From UBA11606 sp964504305 (lineage in GTDB: Bacteria; Actinomycetota; Acidimicrobiia; Acidimicrobiales; Aldehydirespiratoraceae), in NCBI GenBank assembly GCA_964504305.1, contig CAZDEB010000004.1, positions 1 to 64,000 on the forward strand: a stretch of 64,000 nt of DNA, written 5' to 3'. The notes below the pieces were generated by a model. That model saw only the letters and a list, made by a program, of their open reading frames with translations, did not search any database and was not told where the DNA came from. Of the stretch, positions 34,090 to 42,391 are shown one piece after another. The position numbers were made by a program, and so were the translations under genes. Numbering within the stretch: position 1 is the first letter of the stretch; each line of letters begins with the position of its first letter.

Positions 34090-35239
34090 GCCTTAGCGAG
34101 ACGCTGAACCACAGCGCGGCGAGCAGGATCGATCCGATCACAAGAACCGGGCCGAGCACTTCGGTGCCGTGCCTGTCGGCCAGCAGCCCCACAAGAGCGG
34201 GCACAGCGATCGCGCCCGCCGAAGAGGTTGCCAACTGATAGCCGACCACCTTCGATGCCCGCGCCGTTCCGAGATAGTGCGGGGTGCGGTTCACGGCCAT
34301 CGGAAACATCACCGAAAGTGACAACCCGATGACCGGCAAAGCGCCTCCGCCGAGGCCCCACGGATTGGCGGCGAAAGTCGTCACGGCGACCACCGCGAGC
34401 AGCGATGCCCAAGCCATCAGGCGTTCGGGAGTAATGGAGTGGCCGACTACCGCTAGCCCCAGCCGGCCGAGGGTGACGCCTCCCCAGAAGCTCGAAACCA
34501 AGATCGCGGCGTTGATGTCGCTCATTGATCGGGCCTCGGTGAGCATGGTGAAGCTCCATTGTCCTACCGATACTTCGAGTCCGACATAGATCAGGAACCA
34601 TGTCAGTAGGGACCCCAACAGCCAAGGATGAGCGCTCTCGCGGTCGACGGAGGTTTCGCGCCGGATTGGCGCGGTCTGATCAAAGTCCTGAGCTCGGACG
34701 AAAACCGCGGCAACTACAACAAATTGAACCAAGGCGAATATCGCAAACGGGGTCCGCCACTGTTGGCCGTTGACGGTCAATCCGGTCGCGACAAGCGGTC
34801 CCCCAAGCGCGCCCACCCCGTATAGGGCGTGCAGTAGACCCATCGCCCGTGGGCCCCGGTTCAGAGCGACCCAAGCGTTGAGCACAGAGTCGCTGAGCCC
34901 ATTGCCCAAACCCAAAATCGCGAAACCGGCAAGGGTGATGGACCAGGAGGGGCCGAGGGCAATTACGCCGAGTCCGATTGCCGAACCGGTGGCCCCGATT
35001 CGGATGATTGCGGGGACGCCTGCCCGGTCGCTGAGATGGCCCGAATACGCCGATGCCACCAGATAACCACCGGCCAGAGCGGCAAAGATCTGTCCGAAGC
35101 TCCCATCAGTCTTGCCAAACTCGTTGCGTAGATCCGGCCAAATTGTGCCGATAGCGCCATCGGTCAAACCCAGCACCACAAACGCGGCAATGCCGATGAC
35201 AAACGGGCGGCTGGGGTTCGAGGCGTTCGGCATCTCCAC
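34076..35239 (-). CDS. MFS transporter
   Basis: The 387-residue integral membrane protein has about 12 hydrophobic segments. It has the MFS loop motif between the second and third (GYLVASAYSGHLSDRAG) and a repeated pattern in the second half (SFWGGVTLGRLGLA). It resembles the FucP/YbjJ-like branch more than drug exporters. The substrate is unknown. It lies 24 bases downstream of the enoyl-CoA hydratase gene on the same strand, suggesting co-transcription. ATG 35233 is an alternative start. Confidence 0.88.
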   Translation of the reverse strand: MEMPNASNPSRPFVIGIAAFVVLGLTDGAIGTIWPDLRNEFGKTDGSFGQIFAALAGGYLVASAYSGHLSDRAGVPAIIRIGATGSAIGLGVIALGPSWSITLAGFAILGLGNGLSDSVLNAWVALNRGPRAMGLLHALYGVGALGGPLVATGLTVNGQQWRTPFAIFALVQFVVVAAVFVRAQDFDQTAPIRRETSVDRESAHPWLLGSLLTWFLIYVGLEVSVGQWSFTMLTEARSMSDINAAILVSSFWGGVTLGRLGLAVVGHSITPERLMAWASLLAVVAVTTFAANPWGLGGGALPVIGLSLSVMFPMAVNRTPHYLGTARASKVVGYQLATSSAGAIAVPALVGLLADRHGTEVLGPVLVIGSILLAALWFSVSLRLRPQ

Positions 35240-35263
35240 GATCTGGTACCTGGAACCGTTCGA

Positions 35264-36046
35264 TCAGCTCTTGGCTGAGCGCTGCGCCAGATACCGGGCC
35301 GCTACTTCGCGTGACTCGGGGTCGTGTTGGGCGTTGGCCAGCGCGTCGGCATCTGACCATGCGGTGCCGGTGGAGACCAGCGCTTCGGCGGCGGCATCTA
35401 CGGCGGCCAGCGTCGCTCGCAATGTGAGCTTCGATTTGCTCGCCAACTGCTGGGCTAGTTCGGCTGCGGCATCGAGGTGGGTTCCGTCAGGCACGACCCG
35501 ATTGAGCAACCCGAGCGATAGTGCCTCGGCCGCCGAGAACGGTCGACAGGTAAGCACCAGATCTCTGGTTGGCGCGGGCCCGATCTCGCGCACCAGTCGC
35601 TGGATGCCGCCCCAAGCCAACGGGATACCGAGGTCTACTTCGGGGATAGCAAACCTGGTTGTCTTCGCGGCGACTCGGAGGTCACACGCTGCCGCGAGCA
35701 CCACGCCGCCACCGACACAGTGACCATGGATTGCGGCGATGGTCACGGCCAGCATTCCCTCGATTGCTTCGGCCATCAGGCGGCCCTCATCGGCGGCCGA
35801 GCGAGCGAACCCGCTCGCGCTGCCGCTGAAGCCGGCCAGATCGGCACCAGCGGTAAACGCTCGGCCTTCGCCATGGACCACCACCGCGCGGATCTCGGGG
35901 CGGGCGTTGAACCAGTTGGCCGCTTGGACCAACTCCTGAAGACACTGCGTTGATAGAGGATTTAGCTTGTCGGGGTTGTTCAGCGTTAGGCGACCAACGG
36001 GTCCTGAGGTCGAAACTTGGAGGGTGCCCGGGGAGAAGTTGTCCAT
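35264..36046 (-). CDS. enoyl-CoA hydratase/isomerase family protein
   Basis: The 260-residue crotonase-fold protein has NNPDKLNPLS near the start, the first oxyanion-hole segment AFTAGADLAGFSG, and the second around HGHCVGGGVVLAAACDLRVA. The catalytic acid region is IPEVDLGIPLAWGG. The position usually holding Glu in hydratases (the second glutamate) is not obvious, so isomerase or hydrolase activity cannot be excluded. ATG 36046 is chosen; ATG 36061 would add five residues. It is followed by the MFS gene. Confidence 0.9.
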   Translation of the reverse strand: MDNFSPGTLQVSTSGPVGRLTLNNPDKLNPLSTQCLQELVQAANWFNARPEIRAVVVHGEGRAFTAGADLAGFSGSASGFARSAADEGRLMAEAIEGMLAVTIAAIHGHCVGGGVVLAAACDLRVAAKTTRFAIPEVDLGIPLAWGGIQRLVREIGPAPTRDLVLTCRPFSAAEALSLGLLNRVVPDGTHLDAAAELAQQLASKSKLTLRATLAAVDAAAEALVSTGTAWSDADALANAQHDPESREVAARYLAQRSAKS

Positions 36047-36106
36047 ACGCGACGATGCCACGCCTGACGGCGCGGCATCGACTTGGTGCTCTTATGAGCC
36101 CGAGAG

Positions 36107-37420
36107 CTAGGCGACGGCCTCTTGTCCGAGTTCGGTTTCCGACGCGACGACTCCGGGCTCGAGAATCGAAAGGTCTCCGGTGATTGCCTCGACACGCGCC
36201 CACTCGATCACGTCGTGATCTTCGGTCATAAAGACGATCTGTTGACTCGCTGATGACTGAAAGAGCATCTCGAGAAGAGGCGCCTTCATCTCGGAGGGAA
36301 GATCACGCAGCGAGTCGTCTAGGAGCAGCGGCAGACTCTCGCCGGCCGGTCCGATTGCTTGAACCGCGTTGATTCGCTGCATCATGGCGTGGGCCAGAAC
36401 CGCGATCTGGTCGTTGCCCTCGACTACTTCGCCGGCGGGCGCGAAGGCCGACACATGTTGGAGTTGATTGGCCGCCTCGGCGATCTCTCCTCGGTGTTCG
36501 TAGGCCCATTCTGGGACGATGTCGCCCGCAAGATCGAACCATGCCTGCATGGCGTGTTCGTGTTCTGCGCTGGCCTCCATGAGACGGCGTCGCGAATGTT
36601 CGCTGTCGATCAGACCATTGACTCGCTGAAGGTGAAATCCGAGGTAGGACTGGGCTCCGGCGGCCGCCAGCGCTTCGGTTTCGTTCTTGCGGGCTCTTTC
36701 CATTCGCTGGTTCTGGATGAACGAGACGGCCGTGACAGCCGCGGCCACGATGATCCACGCCATCGCGGCAACCTGGCTCACGTACATGGCTGATGGCACC
36801 GCAGCGAGCGCCGAGAGAGCGCCGCCGACGAAGGAGATCTTGCGGACCTTCTCGGCACGAGCCTGAGCTTCTTCGAACCGATCATGCTCTGCTTCAATTC
36901 GGGCAACCACCGCGGCATCTTCGGGCGCAGATCCGCTTTCGGCGGCGGCGACATCGAGGTTTGCTTGAGATTCGGTGGCGCGATCAGCGATTGCCCAGAG
37001 TTTGGTCGAGTCCACGAGGGCCAGTTGGCGCACGATCTGATCATGGTGAGTGCTTGTCGTGAGATCCGAGCCCGACAGCCGCAGGGCACGCTTGGCCGAA
37101 CGAGCGTCAAGCTTTGCGACTGCCAGGAGGTCGATCCGCCCCTCGGGATCGGCGAAGCGAGAGCTCACATCGGTCGCGGCGTCGACGTCGATAACTCGAG
37201 CGCGGGCGCCGTAGGGACGAAAGATTGCGAACCGGTTGCCGTTGTCGGCAGTTATTTCCGCGTGAACGCCGGGCCGACTGGAGCTCAGGGACCCGACTAG
37301 TTCGCTGATAAGTCCTTCTCGCTCAAGTCGGCCGACACCAGAGATGACAGTAAGACGGGGATGAAAGTCGAGCGAGAAAGTGTTCTCGTCGGCTTCGATG
37401 ACCAGGCGCTCAAATCGCAT
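36107..37420 (-). CDS. SMC/RecF-like ATPase-fold membrane protein with degenerate P-loop
   Basis: I do not recognise this 437-residue protein as a named family. The N-terminus (MRFERLVIEADENTFSLDFHPRLTVISG) resembles RecF/SMC ATPase heads, but the P-loop reads GVGRLEREG and lacks the Lys-Ser/Thr. A central coiled coil flanks two hydrophobic segments (about 212-255). The C-terminus has a Walker-B-like SLPLLLDDSL, a D-loop-like stretch, and a His-switch-like IVFMTEDHDVIEWA. This is the layout of split ABC-type ATPase heads joined by a membrane-inserted coiled coil. ATP hydrolysis is doubtful. An alternative start is 37441. Confidence 0.6.
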   Translation of the reverse strand: MRFERLVIEADENTFSLDFHPRLTVISGVGRLEREGLISELVGSLSSSRPGVHAEITADNGNRFAIFRPYGARARVIDVDAATDVSSRFADPEGRIDLLAVAKLDARSAKRALRLSGSDLTTSTHHDQIVRQLALVDSTKLWAIADRATESQANLDVAAAESGSAPEDAAVVARIEAEHDRFEEAQARAEKVRKISFVGGALSALAAVPSAMYVSQVAAMAWIIVAAAVTAVSFIQNQRMERARKNETEALAAAGAQSYLGFHLQRVNGLIDSEHSRRRLMEASAEHEHAMQAWFDLAGDIVPEWAYEHRGEIAEAANQLQHVSAFAPAGEVVEGNDQIAVLAHAMMQRINAVQAIGPAGESLPLLLDDSLRDLPSEMKAPLLEMLFQSSASQQIVFMTEDHDVIEWARVEAITGDLSILEPGVVASETELGQEAVA

Positions 37421-37604
37421 AGGTACCAGTTCGGCGCACATGGGACAGGACTTGAGCCGAATGACCTAGTGGCTTGGGGCATTGGGACCAGTGTCACTTG
37501 CCGACTCGATGAGCAATTGGTCGAGTTTGGTCAACGGGTTGGAGTCGTGGAGGCTCCGTGGCATCATTGCCACGCTTCAGAAGTCGTTAGCGGCCTCCAA
37601 GCAG

Positions 37605-37677
37605 GCTCCCTTAGCTCAGTCGGTAGAGCGCCTCCATGGTAAGGAGGAGGTCGTCAGTTCAATTCTGACAGGGAGCT
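37605..37677 (+). tRNA. tRNA-Thr (GGT)
   Basis: The acceptor GCTCCCT pairs with AGGGAGC. The D-arm is AGCTC...GAGC. The anticodon arm CCTCC-ATGGTAA-GGAGG gives anticodon GGT, and the T-arm is GTCAG-TTCAATT-CTGAC. CCA is not encoded. It lies 47 bases before tRNA-Met on the same strand. Confidence 0.96.
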
Positions 37678-37723
37678 CTCCGGATCGGTCCTCTCGCTAG
37701 AGGGAATCGGCCGCTCCGTAGGC

Positions 37724-37797
37724 GGCGACGTAGCTCAGTTGGTGAGAGCGCTCGACTCATAATCGAGAGGTCGACAGTTCGAATCTGTCCGTCGCTA
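37724..37797 (+). tRNA. tRNA-Met (CAT), elongator type
   Basis: The acceptor GGCGACG pairs with CGTCGCT (terminal G-U). The anticodon arm CTCGA-CTCATAA-TCGAG gives CAT, and the T-arm is GACAG-TTCGAAT-CTGTC. The paired first base and the lack of initiator-type GGG/CCC anticodon-stem pairs favour elongator Met. A CAT tRNA modified to read AUA (Ile) is less likely but not excluded. CCA is not encoded. Confidence 0.93.
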
Positions 37798-37817
37798 CTG
37801 CGAACGAAAGGTGTTTG

Positions 37818-38465
37818 GTGGCCGCTCAGCCTCGCCGACTCAGGATCGTCACGGATTCGTCACGTAACCCTTCGGCCGGTCGCGGGTCCAAAGATGCAGA
37901 TCCCGACATGGCCATCTTGGTCGAGCGGGCCTCTGCCGGAGAACGCGCCGCGTTCGACGAGTTGGTGCGACTGACCTATCGCGATGCGTTCGGGCTGGCG
38001 CTTCGTCTCACGGCCAACACGGAAGACGCACGAGACGTGGTACAAGACGCATACCTCAGGGCCTATCGCAGCATCGGACGGTTCCGAGGCGACGCCCGTT
38101 TCAGCACTTGGCTGTACCGAATCGTGGCCAACTGCGCGTCGACCACAACAACGCGGCGGGGTCGTCATCGCCATGAGGCTCTCCCCGATGGCGATGCGGT
38201 TCTGGAGACCCGTCCCGAGTCCGATCCCGAAGTTCAGGCTGAGACCGCCGAGTTGCGAGCCGAGTTGGACGAGGCGATCCAAGCCCTGCCATCACGGCTG
38301 CGGGCCGTGGTTGTGTTGCGAGATGTCTACGACTTGTCTCACGACGCCATTGCTGAGGAGCTCGGCATCACCGTCAGCGCCGCCAAGGTGCGGCTTCATC
38401 GGGCGCGTCGTCGCCTCCGCGAACAAGTATTCCCCCTTCCAGGAGACGATCTCCATGCCATCTGA
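37818..38465 (+). CDS. ECF-family RNA polymerase sigma factor
   Basis: The 215-residue sigma factor has region 2 (AFDELVRLTYRDAFGLALRLT...DVVQDAYLRAYRSIGRF, about 38-95) and region 4 with an HTH (VVLRDVYDLSHDAIAEELGITVSAAKVRLHRARRRLRE, about 165-205). Region 3 is absent, as in ECF/SigE-type factors. GTG 37818 has AAAGG at 37807-37811. The anti-sigma gene overlaps the 3' end by 11 bases, so the pair is co-translated. Target promoters cannot be read from this window. Confidence 0.94.
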   Translation: MAAQPRRLRIVTDSSRNPSAGRGSKDADPDMAILVERASAGERAAFDELVRLTYRDAFGLALRLTANTEDARDVVQDAYLRAYRSIGRFRGDARFSTWLYRIVANCASTTTTRRGRHRHEALPDGDAVLETRPESDPEVQAETAELRAELDEAIQALPSRLRAVVVLRDVYDLSHDAIAEELGITVSAAKVRLHRARRRLREQVFPLPGDDLHAI

Positions 38466-38820
38466 TCTCACGCCTGCCAACCAGCTGTGCGTATCTGTCG
38501 GCGAGCAACTGTCGGCCAGCGACGACATCTCGTTGGTGGTCGAGGCCAACGCCGCCCATATGGGTCAGTGCTTACGCTGTCAGGCTGAGGTGTCGAGTTA
38601 TCGGCGTATGCAGCGGGCGCTGAAGAGCCTTGCTGCTCATCCTGTTGATGTGCATCCCCAACTCGAGCACCAAATTCTTGGTGCTCTCGACGGGGTTTCG
38701 CGGGTTGGTCAACGTCGCGGGTCAGCCGTTGCGGCGGCCACACTTGGTGGGCTGGCCGCCGCGGCAAGTGTCATCGCCATTGCTTCGCGTCATCGACGTA
38801 TAGTTAGGCTCGCGAGCTAA
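38455..38820 (+). CDS. zinc-binding (ZAS-type) anti-sigma factor with C-terminal membrane segment
   Basis: The 121-residue protein contains HMGQCLRC (about residues 36-43), the HxxxCxxC zinc/redox motif of ZAS anti-sigma factors, and an upstream segment that would complete the sigma-binding helices. A hydrophobic Ala-rich stretch near the C-terminus (VAAATLGGLAAAASVIAIAS) predicts one membrane anchor. Overlap with the ECF sigma gene fixes its partner. Thiol oxidation of the Cys pair, in known relatives, releases the sigma factor. Confidence 0.85.
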   Translation: MPSDLTPANQLCVSVGEQLSASDDISLVVEANAAHMGQCLRCQAEVSSYRRMQRALKSLAAHPVDVHPQLEHQILGALDGVSRVGQRRGSAVAAATLGGLAAAASVIAIASRHRRIVRLAS

Positions 38821-38889
38821 CTCGTTCCTCTGCCTGGTTGGCGGCGGTCGATATCGACCCTGGCGGTGGTACCATTTGCCACCGTTCTC

Positions 38890-38962
38890 AGGGGCGTGGC
38901 TCAATTGGTAGAGCACCGGTCTCCAAAACCGGCGGTTGGGGGTTCGAGTCCCTCCGCCCCTG
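38890..38962 (+). tRNA. tRNA-Trp (CCA)
   Basis: The acceptor AGGGGCG pairs with CGCCCCT, discriminator G. The anticodon arm CCGGT-CTCCAAA-ACCGG gives CCA, and a TTCGAGT T-loop follows. The position just before secE is the common bacterial arrangement. The 3' CCA is not encoded. Confidence 0.97.
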
Positions 38963-39002
38963 CGCAGATGTTCGAAAAAGTCACCCAGCCAAGGATTTGC
39001 AA

Positions 39003-39302
39003 ATGTCGATGAACCGACAGCAAAAGCGGATGCTCCAAAAGCAAGGCGAGATCGACGCCGATGGCGAGCCGGTACGCGCCCGAAAGCAACCAAACGCCGG
39101 CGGCCCGCCAAGCGAACGCACCAGCCCAGGCCAGTTCTTGCACGAGGTTCGTGGAGAGCTCCGCAAAGTTGCTTGGCCCAGTCGCGAGGAGACCATCAAC
39201 TATTCGATCGTGGTCTTGTTCACGATCGTGGTGATGGGTGCGATGATCTACGGGATCGACTGGTTGTCGTCCACCTTCATTCTCAACCTCTTTGATCGCT
39301 GA
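39003..39302 (+). CDS. secE: preprotein translocase subunit SecE
   Basis: The 99-residue protein has a charged N-terminal cytoplasmic tail (about 1-45), then the SecE signature FLHEVRGELRKVAWPSREETI and one membrane segment (about 68-92). It clamps SecY in the SecYEG channel. It lies between tRNA-Trp and nusG, with four bases to nusG. The ATG at 39003 is followed at once by a second in-frame ATG at 39009. Confidence 0.96.
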   Translation: MSMNRQQKRMLQKQGEIDADGEPVRARKQPNAGGPPSERTSPGQFLHEVRGELRKVAWPSREETINYSIVVLFTIVVMGAMIYGIDWLSSTFILNLFDR

Positions 39303-39305
39303 CCC

Positions 39306-40109
39306 ATGACTGACCTAACTCCCACCGAATCGGTCGAAGAACCCGCGGGTTCTGCCGAGGAACCAACGACGGCGCGTGTTGGCGCGGGACTGGCCAACGA
39401 ATGGACCGGTGGCGCTTCCACGGCGGTCGCCGAGACCCCAGTCGACGAGGTTGCGGCCGAGAACGCGGCCGACGATTCGTCCGCCGAGGTCCTCGACGAA
39501 GACGCGCTTCTCGCCGAGTCCGAAGTTGACGACATCGATCCCGATCTTTACCTGAGCCCTTATGACCGTCCGGGTCGTTGGTTCGTGCTGCACACCCAGT
39601 CGGGTTACGAAAAGAAGGTCAAACAAAATCTCGAGGCCCGTACGGCATCAATGAACATGGAGAATCGAATTCACGAGGTGGTCATTCCAACTCGTGAGAT
39701 TCCCGAGTTCAAGAACGGCAAGAAGGTGATGACCGAGAAAAAGCTCTTCCCGGGTTATCTCTTGTGCCGCACGAACCTCGACGACGATGCTTGGTATGTG
39801 ATCCGCAACACCCCTGGTGTTACCGGGTTCGTCAATCAAGGCGGCAAACCTTCGCCGATGCGTCGCAAGGATGTCGAGAACTTTCTTGGTGTCGAAGCCG
39901 ATCGCAAGCAAGAAGCCACCAAGAAGTCCAAGCCCATGTTCGAGTACGAGATGGGCGAAACGGTGCGCGTCAAAGAGGGTCCGTTCGCGGATTTCTCTGG
40001 CGAGATCATCGAAATCAACGAAGATCAACTCAAGGTCAAGGTGCTCGTCAACATCTTCGGTCGCGAGACTCCGGTCGAACTCGAGTTCGCTCAGGTTGCT
40101 CGTCTCTGA
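39306..40109 (+). CDS. nusG: transcription termination/antitermination protein NusG
   Basis: The 267-residue protein has an acidic Glu/Asp/Ala-rich N-terminal extension of about 85 residues, typical of actinobacteria. The NGN domain follows (RWFVLHTQSGYEKKVKQNLEAR, ...PGYLLCRTNLDD, TPGVTGFV), and then the KOW domain (VRVKEGPFADFSGEI...VNIFGRETPVEL). It binds RNA polymerase beta-prime and couples transcription to translation or Rho. It forms one unit with secE upstream and the ribosomal genes downstream. Confidence 0.97.
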   Translation: MTDLTPTESVEEPAGSAEEPTTARVGAGLANEWTGGASTAVAETPVDEVAAENAADDSSAEVLDEDALLAESEVDDIDPDLYLSPYDRPGRWFVLHTQSGYEKKVKQNLEARTASMNMENRIHEVVIPTREIPEFKNGKKVMTEKKLFPGYLLCRTNLDDDAWYVIRNTPGVTGFVNQGGKPSPMRRKDVENFLGVEADRKQEATKKSKPMFEYEMGETVRVKEGPFADFSGEIIEINEDQLKVKVLVNIFGRETPVELEFAQVARL

Positions 40110-40207
40110 TCTTCACCCCCGCGCAGGTTGTCGCGCGGCGTGTGGCCCGCCACACTTATCTGTCCCTTTTCTCGCGGTATGTCCGCGTCCGGTAGGAAGC
40201 AAGTTTC

Positions 40208-40636
40208 ATGGCTAAGAAGCAGGTCGCTGCTGTTGTCAAAATCCAGATTCCCGCGGGTCAGGCTTCGCCTGCTCCGCCGGTTGGTACCGCGCTTGGTCCG
40301 CACGGTGTCGCAATCATGGACTTCTGTAAGGACTACAACGCGAAGACCGAGGACAAGCGCGGTCAGATCGTTCCGGTCGAGATCTCGATTTACGAGGACC
40401 GTTCGTTCTCGTTTGTTCTCAAGACCCCGCCGACTCCGTTTCTGATTCGTCAGGCCGCCGGTCTTGATAAGGCTGCCAACAACCCGGGCCGTGAGGTTGC
40501 GGGTTCGATCACTGATGCTCAGGTGACCGAGATCGCCGAGTTGAAGATGCCTGATCTCAATGCCATCGATCTCGAGGGCGCCAAGCTCCAGGTCGCAGGC
40601 ACCGCCCGTTCGATGGGCATCCGGGTCGAGGGCTAG
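40208..40636 (+). CDS. rplK: 50S ribosomal protein L11
   Basis: The 142-residue protein is a full-length L11. It has the N-terminal IQIPAGQASPAPPVGTALG, the proline-rich thiostrepton-binding region, and the C-terminal rRNA-binding domain (TPPTPFLIRQAAGLDK). It builds the GTPase-associated centre with 23S rRNA. The start is supported by AGGAAG upstream. The 98-base spacer after nusG contains a small GTGTGG/CCACAC hairpin (40140-40155). The gene belongs to the secE-rpoC transcription region. Confidence 0.98.
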   Translation: MAKKQVAAVVKIQIPAGQASPAPPVGTALGPHGVAIMDFCKDYNAKTEDKRGQIVPVEISIYEDRSFSFVLKTPPTPFLIRQAAGLDKAANNPGREVAGSITDAQVTEIAELKMPDLNAIDLEGAKLQVAGTARSMGIRVEG

Positions 40637-40651
40637 TCCTCGATTCGGTCA

Positions 40652-40677
40652 TTTTTTTTTGGGCTGATCGTCAGCCC
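40652..40677. other. T-tract and hairpin in the rplK-rplA spacer
   Basis: Nine T residues (40652-40660) are followed at once by GGGCTGA-TCG-TCAGCCC (40661-40677), a perfect seven-pair stem. The order is the reverse of an intrinsic terminator on the plus strand. It may be part of an L1 autoregulatory leader, since L1 often binds mRNA near rplK or rplA. That role is inferred from position. Confidence 0.4.
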
Positions 40678-40728
40678 CTACTCCGTGCGGACGACCTCGC
40701 CGGCGGGTAGTAACTGGAGGGAGCCGTC

Positions 40729-41433
40729 ATGGCAAAAGGTAAGCAGTACAACGACAACGCCAAGAAGTTCGATCGCGATCACCTGCACAGTGATGCCGAG
40801 GCGATCGCGGTTGTGAAGTCCCTTGGTGCCAAGAAGTTTGACGAGACGATCGATCTTGTTGTGCGTCTTGGGGTCGATCCTCGCAAGGCCGACCAGATGG
40901 TTCGTGGCACCGTTTCGTTGCCCGCTGGTACCGGTAAAGACGTGCGAGTTGCGGTGTTCGCTCAGGGCGAGGCGGCGACCGCCGCTCGCGAGGCAGGCGC
41001 TGAGCATGTCGGTGATGCTGATTTGGCCGCCGAAGTAGAAGGCGGCATGACCGATTTCGATATCGCGATCGCCACGCCGGACATGATGCCCACAGTCGGC
41101 AAGCTCGGACGAGTGCTTGGTCCGCGTGGCCTCATGCCAAACCCCAAGACCGGAACTGTGACGATGGATGTCGTTAAGGCCATCAACGAGTTCAAGGGTG
41201 GCATGGTCGAGTACCGCACCGACCGGTTTGCCAATGTGCACGTGCCGATTGGCAAGGCGTCGTTCGACGAGGACGCGTTGTTGTCCAACATGCGGGCGTT
41301 GGTTGGCGAGCTCGAGAAGGTCAAGCCAGCTTCGGCAAAGGGCAAGTACATCAAGAAGATCGTGGTCTCGTCCACGATGGGTCCTGGTGTCCGGATTGAT
41401 ACTGCTGGTGTTGTCACCGCAACCGAGGCCTGA
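40729..41433 (+). CDS. rplA: 50S ribosomal protein L1
   Basis: The 234-residue L1 has the typical two-domain pattern, with VVRLGVDPRKADQMVRGTVSLPAGTGK early and the MPNPKTGTVT signature of domain II, and it ends with the usual domain I return. L1 forms the mobile L1 stalk at the E site and can repress its own operon by binding mRNA. GGAGGG lies just before the ATG. Confidence 0.98.
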   Translation: MAKGKQYNDNAKKFDRDHLHSDAEAIAVVKSLGAKKFDETIDLVVRLGVDPRKADQMVRGTVSLPAGTGKDVRVAVFAQGEAATAAREAGAEHVGDADLAAEVEGGMTDFDIAIATPDMMPTVGKLGRVLGPRGLMPNPKTGTVTMDVVKAINEFKGGMVEYRTDRFANVHVPIGKASFDEDALLSNMRALVGELEKVKPASAKGKYIKKIVVSSTMGPGVRIDTAGVVTATEA

Positions 41434-41450
41434 TCCAACGTTCTGTTTTT

Positions 41451-41474
41451 GAATCAGGTCCCATATCCTGATTC
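41451..41474. other. hairpin downstream of rplA
   Basis: GAATCAGG (41451-41458) pairs perfectly with CCTGATTC (41467-41474) over an eight-base loop. TTTTT precedes it on the plus strand, so it is not a standard plus-strand terminator. It separates rplA from the rplJ leader and might attenuate or process the transcript. Confidence 0.4.
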
Positions 41475-41499
41475 TCACAACTGAATATCTCTGCTCACC

Positions 41500-41700
41500 G
41501 AAGACCTCCGGTGCGCTCATTGCGAGCACCAATGGATGGCAACATCCGCCGGACGAGGAAAGAGCCTCCGAACCGTTTAGGCCTTTGGGCCAAACCGTTC
41601 TCTGGGCGCTTACCGTTTCGGTGGGCGCCCACTGTCATTTTCGTGGCCTGTGGTTTTCAGTCGTTCGTTACCAACCACGCTCCGCTGTTTACGGGAGCCC
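41500..41700 (+). promoter_or_regulatory. probable L10 ribosomal-protein leader before rplJ
   Basis: A 290-base non-coding interval precedes rplJ and is rich in complementary segments. ACCTCCGGTGCGCTC...GCGAGCACC and GGGCGCTTACCGTTTCGGTGGGCGCCC are clear examples. In most bacteria the rplJL leader folds into an RNA bound by the L10-(L12) complex, which represses translation of both genes. Boundaries are approximate and the fold was not computed. Confidence 0.55.
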
Positions 41701-41723
41701 GATATCAAGAATAAGGAGGTGAG

Positions 41724-42389
41724 ATGGGAGATCCAAGACCAGAAAAGGTCACCGTCGTCGACGAGGTTCGCGAGAAACTCGATGCGTCCGATGGTGCACT
41801 TCTTACCGAGTATCGCGGCCTGAACGTGCCCGCCCTTGCGGCGTTGCGTTCGGCTTTGCGTGAAGCGGGAGGCGAATACAAGATTTACAAGAACACGCTT
41901 GTGCGCATTGCGGCGCGCGACGCGGGTTTGGACATCGACGATTTGTTGACCGGTCCTACTGCAATTGCTTTTGTTGGGGAGAAGGCTGATGGTTCCCCAG
42001 GAGACGCGGCCGGCGTTGCCAAGGCATTGAAAGATTTTGCCAAAGCCAACGACGCGCTAGTCATCAAGGGCGGCATTCTCGACGACAAGGTGCTTAGCGC
42101 TGACGATCTACGGGCATTGGCCGAACTTCCGTCCCGCGATGTCTTGCTGGCCCAGATCGCCGGTGCTTTCCAAGCGCCGATGGCGAAGATGGCTGGCTTG
42201 CTGGCTGCAGTCCCACGCGATTTTGCGTACGGCTTGCAGGCGCTCATCGATCAGGGTGGCGCGGGCGATGCTCCCGCCACCGAAGAAGTACCCGCCGAGG
42301 CGTCCGCCGAAGCATCTGACGCCGGCGACGCCGGTGCCAACACCGAAACCGCCGACGCTGGCGACAACACAAACGAAGAAGAGGAGTAG
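41724..42389 (+). CDS. rplJ: 50S ribosomal protein L10
   Basis: The 221-residue L10 has the N-terminal rRNA-binding domain (about 1-135, with LLTEYRGLNVPALAALRSALREAG and YKIYKNTLVRIAA) and the helix that carries L7/L12 dimers. It ends in an unusually long acidic Ala/Glu/Asp-rich tail (about 180-221). Many L10 proteins are about 170 residues, so the tail is an extension, as in other actinobacteria. The start has a near-perfect GGAGGTGAG. rplL follows two bases after the stop. Confidence 0.97.
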   Translation: MGDPRPEKVTVVDEVREKLDASDGALLTEYRGLNVPALAALRSALREAGGEYKIYKNTLVRIAARDAGLDIDDLLTGPTAIAFVGEKADGSPGDAAGVAKALKDFAKANDALVIKGGILDDKVLSADDLRALAELPSRDVLLAQIAGAFQAPMAKMAGLLAAVPRDFAYGLQALIDQGGAGDAPATEEVPAEASAEASDAGDAGANTETADAGDNTNEEEE

Positions 42390-42391
42390 TC

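Noticed and set aside
40652..40677. Intrinsic terminator between rplK and rplA
   Set aside because: The T-run precedes the stem on the coding strand, and on the other strand an A-run follows; neither gives a terminator.
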